Below, in pieces: positions 61,339 to 64,000 of a stretch of 64,000 bases of DNA (positions are counted from its first letter, which is position 1; each line of letters opens with the position of its first letter). Origin of the DNA: Ignavibacteria bacterium (GTDB lineage: Bacteria; Bacteroidota; Ignavibacteria; Tepidaquicellales; Tepidaquicellaceae). A program made the position numbers and the translations under genes. The stretch covers positions 62,001-126,000 of the forward strand of contig JADJTX010000002.1 of NCBI GenBank assembly GCA_016710985.1, given 5' to 3'. Under the pieces are notes generated by a model, which made no database searches, was not told the DNA's origin, and was given only the letters and a program-made list of their open reading frames with translations.

Positions 61339-62202
61339 ATGAGTACTCTATTAGCTCCACGGCATATCGGGATTTTAATTATCATATTAAAGACAACTCT
61401 TGTAGTTTTTATAATACTTCAGCTTACCGTTTTTTCTCAAAAGGGCTTGGATATTTCTTTAGACGAGCAATTTTTATTTTTCGCAATAGCGGGATTCATA
61501 GCTCAGCTCATAGACGGTGCATTAGGAATGGCTTATGGTGTGAGCTGCACAACTTTTTTACTTAATTTCGGAATACCACCGGCACTTGCCTCAGCAAGCG
61601 TGCATACCGCAGAAGTATTTACAACCGGAGTTTCGGGATTATCACATTTATTTTTAAAAAATGTAAATACAAAACTGTTCTTTAAGTTAGCCATACCCGG
61701 AGTTATTGGAGCGGTAGTTGGAGCTTATCTGCTGTCGGCTGTATTAGACGGAGGATTAGTAAAACCTTATATTGCGGCATATTTATTTTTTATCGGAATC
61801 TTCATATTGATAAAGAGTTTCAAAGTTTTCAAACCGAAAGAAGAAGTAAAGAAAGTTTCATTGCTTGGACTAACGGGGGGTTTTTTTGATTCAATAGGCG
61901 GCGGCGGCTGGGGACCGATTGTAACTTCAAATCTTATAGCGCAGGGTAAAACTCCAAAAGAAACAATTGGAACAGTAAATACGGCAGAATTTTTTGTGAC
62001 ATTCTTTAGCACAGGTGTTTTCCTCTTTTTCGTCGGCATTGACAGCTGGAAAATTATACTCGGGTTAATTATAGGAGGTGTTATTGCAGCACCGCTTGGA
62101 GCTTTAATGGCTACTAAAGTAAAACCCAGAGTGCTGATGTTTCTTGTCGGACTGGTAATAATAATTACTTCTTCATATACAATATATAAGAGTCTAGGAT
62201 AA
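61339..62202 (+). CDS. TauE/SafE (TSUP)-family membrane transporter
   Basis: A 287-residue membrane protein with about eight membrane segments. The TSUP pattern is AGFIAQLIDGALGMAYGVSC near 55-75 and its internal repeat FFDSIGGGGWGPIVTSNLI near 185-205, with SASVHTAEVFTTGVSGLSHL and GTVNTAEFFVTFFSTGV. The family exports or imports sulfite, sulfoacetate or other sulfur compounds. A short hydrophobic stretch at the N-terminus (about 10-32) precedes the domain. Downstream of the Rrf2 gene by 76 bases. A role in sulfur or thiol balance fits its neighbours. Confidence 0.88.
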   Translation: MSTLLAPRHIGILIIILKTTLVVFIILQLTVFSQKGLDISLDEQFLFFAIAGFIAQLIDGALGMAYGVSCTTFLLNFGIPPALASASVHTAEVFTTGVSGLSHLFLKNVNTKLFFKLAIPGVIGAVVGAYLLSAVLDGGLVKPYIAAYLFFIGIFILIKSFKVFKPKEEVKKVSLLGLTGGFFDSIGGGGWGPIVTSNLIAQGKTPKETIGTVNTAEFFVTFFSTGVFLFFVGIDSWKIILGLIIGGVIAAPLGALMATKVKPRVLMFLVGLVIIITSSYTIYKSLG

Positions 62203-62329
62203 TTCTGTAATCTATGTGATTTCTATACTTCTATTATAATACAAGTTAAAATTCATTTCTTGTTATCTCACGGGATATTTTATAAATTACCTCAAAAAAT
62301 TTTTATTACCAGCAAATCACATTACAAAA

Positions 62330-62839
62330 ATGGAATACAGTTATATAATAAATTCTCTAAAAAAAAACGCTCCTGTATTTAAAGATCTTCTGTCGGAAAT
62401 TTCCAAAGAAGAATATCTATGGAGACCTGTTCCTGAAAAGTGGTGCCTGCTTGAAATAGTTTGTCATTTGTATGATGAAGAGCAATACGACTTCAGAGCA
62501 AGGACAAAGCATGTGTTAGACAACAATAAAAATGATCCCCCGAAAATCGATCCTGCAGGGTGGGTGAAAAGCAGGAGTTACATTGAGCAGAATTATAATG
62601 AAGTCCTGGAAAAATTTCTGGAGGAAAGAAAAAAATCACTTGAATGGCTAAATGCATTAAAGGATCCAAACTGGAAGAACGAGTATATTCATCCGACTTA
62701 CGGGGCCATGCCGGCTGAGTTTTTTCTGGCTAACTGGCTGGCGCATGATTATCTTCATATCAGACAGATCACAGCACTTAAATACAAATATCTTTTTCAT
62801 AAAACTCAAACCGATCTTGGCTATGCAGGAGACTGGTGA
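62330..62839 (+). CDS. DinB-family four-helix protein
   Basis: A 169-residue cytoplasmic protein of the DinB / YfiT four-helix bundle. The three metal-binding His are likely in LLEIVCHLYDEE (near 45) and LANWLAHDYLHIRQI (near 140-150, H-x3-H). Some family members are thiol-dependent transferases, others have unknown function. The ending KYLFHKTQTDLGYAGDW is notable because YLFHKTQT recurs in the acidic protein at 53300. It is 13 bases before the glycosylase gene and probably cotranscribed. Confidence 0.88.
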   Translation: MEYSYIINSLKKNAPVFKDLLSEISKEEYLWRPVPEKWCLLEIVCHLYDEEQYDFRARTKHVLDNNKNDPPKIDPAGWVKSRSYIEQNYNEVLEKFLEERKKSLEWLNALKDPNWKNEYIHPTYGAMPAEFFLANWLAHDYLHIRQITALKYKYLFHKTQTDLGYAGDW

Positions 62840-62852
62840 TTAAAATTTAAGG

Positions 62853-63419
62853 ATGGAAAAACCAAAAACATATTGTGAAGCTGTGGAAAGAATGGAGAGG
62901 TACAACGTTCACAGGATCTATCACGATACAGCTTACGGATTTCCCATATACGATGACAATGAATTATTCGAAAGGTTGGTACTGGAGATCAATCAGGCAG
63001 GGCTAAGCTGGACTACTATATTAAACAAGCAGTTAAATTTTAAAAAAGCTTACCATAAGTTTAACATAAAAAAAGTAGCTTCATATAAGGAGAAGGATAT
63101 AAACAGACTGTTGAATGATGCAGGGATAATACGAAACCGGCTGAAGGTCAATGCTGCAATTGAAAATGCAAAGACAATACAAAAGCTTCAGAAAGAATCC
63201 GGCTCATTCAAGAACTGGCTTGATTATCATCATCCGCTGTCAAAAGAAGACTGGACAAAACTTTTTAAAAAGACATTTAAATTCACCGGCGGTGAGATAG
63301 TAAATGAATTTCTGATGAGCTCCGGCTATTTGCCCGGCGCCCATACCGAAAGCTGTAAGGTTTATAAAAATGTTTTAAAAACAAAACCCGCCTGGATTAA
63401 AGCCCATGGGAAGAAATAG
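62853..63419 (+). CDS. tag: DNA-3-methyladenine glycosylase I
   Basis: A 188-residue base-excision enzyme removing 3-methyladenine. Family segments are visible: YHDTAYGFPIYDDNELFERL (near 24-43), EINQAGLSWTTILNKQLNFK (the pocket), NDAGIIRNRLKVNAAIENAK and SSGYLPGAHTESC at the end, with the zinc-binding His and Cys. The N-terminal RC.W sequence common in Tag is replaced by TYCEAVERMERYN, so it belongs to a divergent branch, and the N-terminal zinc-ligand Cys may be Cys7. Same direction as the DinB gene. Confidence 0.9.
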   Translation: MEKPKTYCEAVERMERYNVHRIYHDTAYGFPIYDDNELFERLVLEINQAGLSWTTILNKQLNFKKAYHKFNIKKVASYKEKDINRLLNDAGIIRNRLKVNAAIENAKTIQKLQKESGSFKNWLDYHHPLSKEDWTKLFKKTFKFTGGEIVNEFLMSSGYLPGAHTESCKVYKNVLKTKPAWIKAHGKK

Positions 63420-63564
63420 ATGTCTGTTTTACTAATAAATAACTTTTGACAGCACTGCAACACAGCAAACTTCCTTTAAATATATAAATATGATTCGCTT
63501 TTTGTTTTAATTAAAATTAATTTTAACAAACACAATAATTTTCCGGTAAACAATAATTTTCAAT

Positions 63565-64000
63565 ATGCCCAAATATTTTTTTGCAATATTATTTTTTTCA
63601 TTCATTACAGGCTGTAACAAACAAAACGAAATACAGAAGGAGCAGCGGGCAACTGTCAAAGCCGACTCTGTAAAGAATGAAATTAAGTCCGGTATTTATG
63701 AAGGTATTTACAATATGAACAAGCATACGAATACATTCATCGATTGCTCAAATTCAGATTCTGTCTATTTTGTGATTGACGAAACAAACAAACTTGAAGA
63801 TCAGTATGACAAAATGTTCGGAGAGAAAAGTGTTTACAATTCTGTCGTTCTTAAAGTTAAAGGCGATGTAGAAGTTACGTCAGATCTCACTGAAGCCGAG
63901 AAATATCCCAGGACTCTTCGTGTAAGAGAAATTATTTCGGTAGAGAAAAGAATTTCAGGAACACTTGCGTACCCTATGATTTCTGGGCTTTGGGCAATGA
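63565..64000 (+). CDS. Partial lipoprotein (COG3650/NlpE-like), possibly frameshifted near its visible end
   Basis: A lipoprotein cut by the window edge. The signal peptide MPKYFFAILFFSFITGC has its lipobox Cys at residue 17. The body has YEGIYNMNKHTNTFIDCSNS and VYFVIDETNKLEDQYDKMF, like the F-x-D-C domain of copper-resistance / COG3650 proteins. Near 63972-63974 the frame reads AYPMISGLWAM, while one C more gives YPYDFWALGN, close to the family motif before NEPFW. So one base may be missing there. Only the left 145 codons are visible. Confidence 0.7.
   Translation, partial: MPKYFFAILFFSFITGCNKQNEIQKEQRATVKADSVKNEIKSGIYEGIYNMNKHTNTFIDCSNSDSVYFVIDETNKLEDQYDKMFGEKSVYNSVVLKVKGDVEVTSDLTEAEKYPRTLRVREIISVEKRISGTLAYPMISGLWAM

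Noticed and set aside
1..64000. tRNA or rRNA genes
   Set aside because: I looked in the larger gaps for clover-leaf or CCA-end patterns and conserved rRNA segments and saw none; a dedicated covariance search was not possible.

Overview
The window is about 64 kb of AT-rich bacterial chromosome. Three large secreted proteins end in the type IX secretion (T9SS) sorting domain with the NFPNPFNP motif. TTG starts are common, Shine-Dalgarno sites are mostly weak, and OmpT/PorT-like barrels, DUF4175, SigZ and a Bacteroidetes-type fatty-acid desaturase are present. This fits the Ignavibacteriota / Bacteroidota-Chlorobi side of the FCB group; the assignment is inference from gene families only.

Layout. 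1-1937: glycogen branching enzyme on the minus strand, broken by a frameshift and running off the left edge. 2.1-14 kb: assorted secreted, acetyltransferase, AraC, DUF4287/DUF5655, SRPBCC, DUF4175 and beta-propeller genes. 14.3-25.0 kb: an exopolysaccharide/O-antigen-type operon (chain-length protein, ligase/polymerase, MurJ-like flippase, five glycosyltransferase genes, one a GT9-GT4 fusion). 25.2-27.5 kb: ECF sigma factor with an anti-sigma/FecR partner. 27.7-35.8 kb: membrane proteins, nitroreductase, a frameshifted cupin isomerase, LhgO, an outer-membrane barrel and a desaturase. 35.8-37.2 kb: a gene-free repeat island. 37.2-48 kb: serine hydrolase, VOC protein, RadA, two tandem GntR regulators, two T9SS cargo proteins, LplA. 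48-58.8 kb: RecN, DnaA with flanking palindromes, Alr, a large acidic unknown, ManC (frameshifted), methylmalonyl-CoA epimerase, UvrC. 58.9-62.2 kb: SigZ, ArsM, a GDCCVxC cysteine protein, an Rrf2 regulator and a TauE-like permease, a likely thiol/arsenic stress module whose first two genes share an upstream element that may be the SigZ promoter. 62.3-64 kb: DinB, 3-methyladenine glycosylase and a partial lipoprotein.

Two patterns cut across the annotation. First, at least six intergenic gaps are filled by degenerate tandem arrays with a strict 7-, 8- or 9-bp period. Each begins at the stop codon of a flanking gene, and in four the stop codon itself matches the repeat unit. Each locus has its own unit sequence, and several fold back as inverted halves. 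Other gaps hold related inverted repeats. This is the most unusual signal here. Second, four genes (glgB, the cupin isomerase, one GntR gene, manC), and probably a fifth at the right edge, are each restored by adding one base in a short homopolymer. This looks like an assembly or sequencing deletion bias, although real decay cannot be excluded from the sequence alone.
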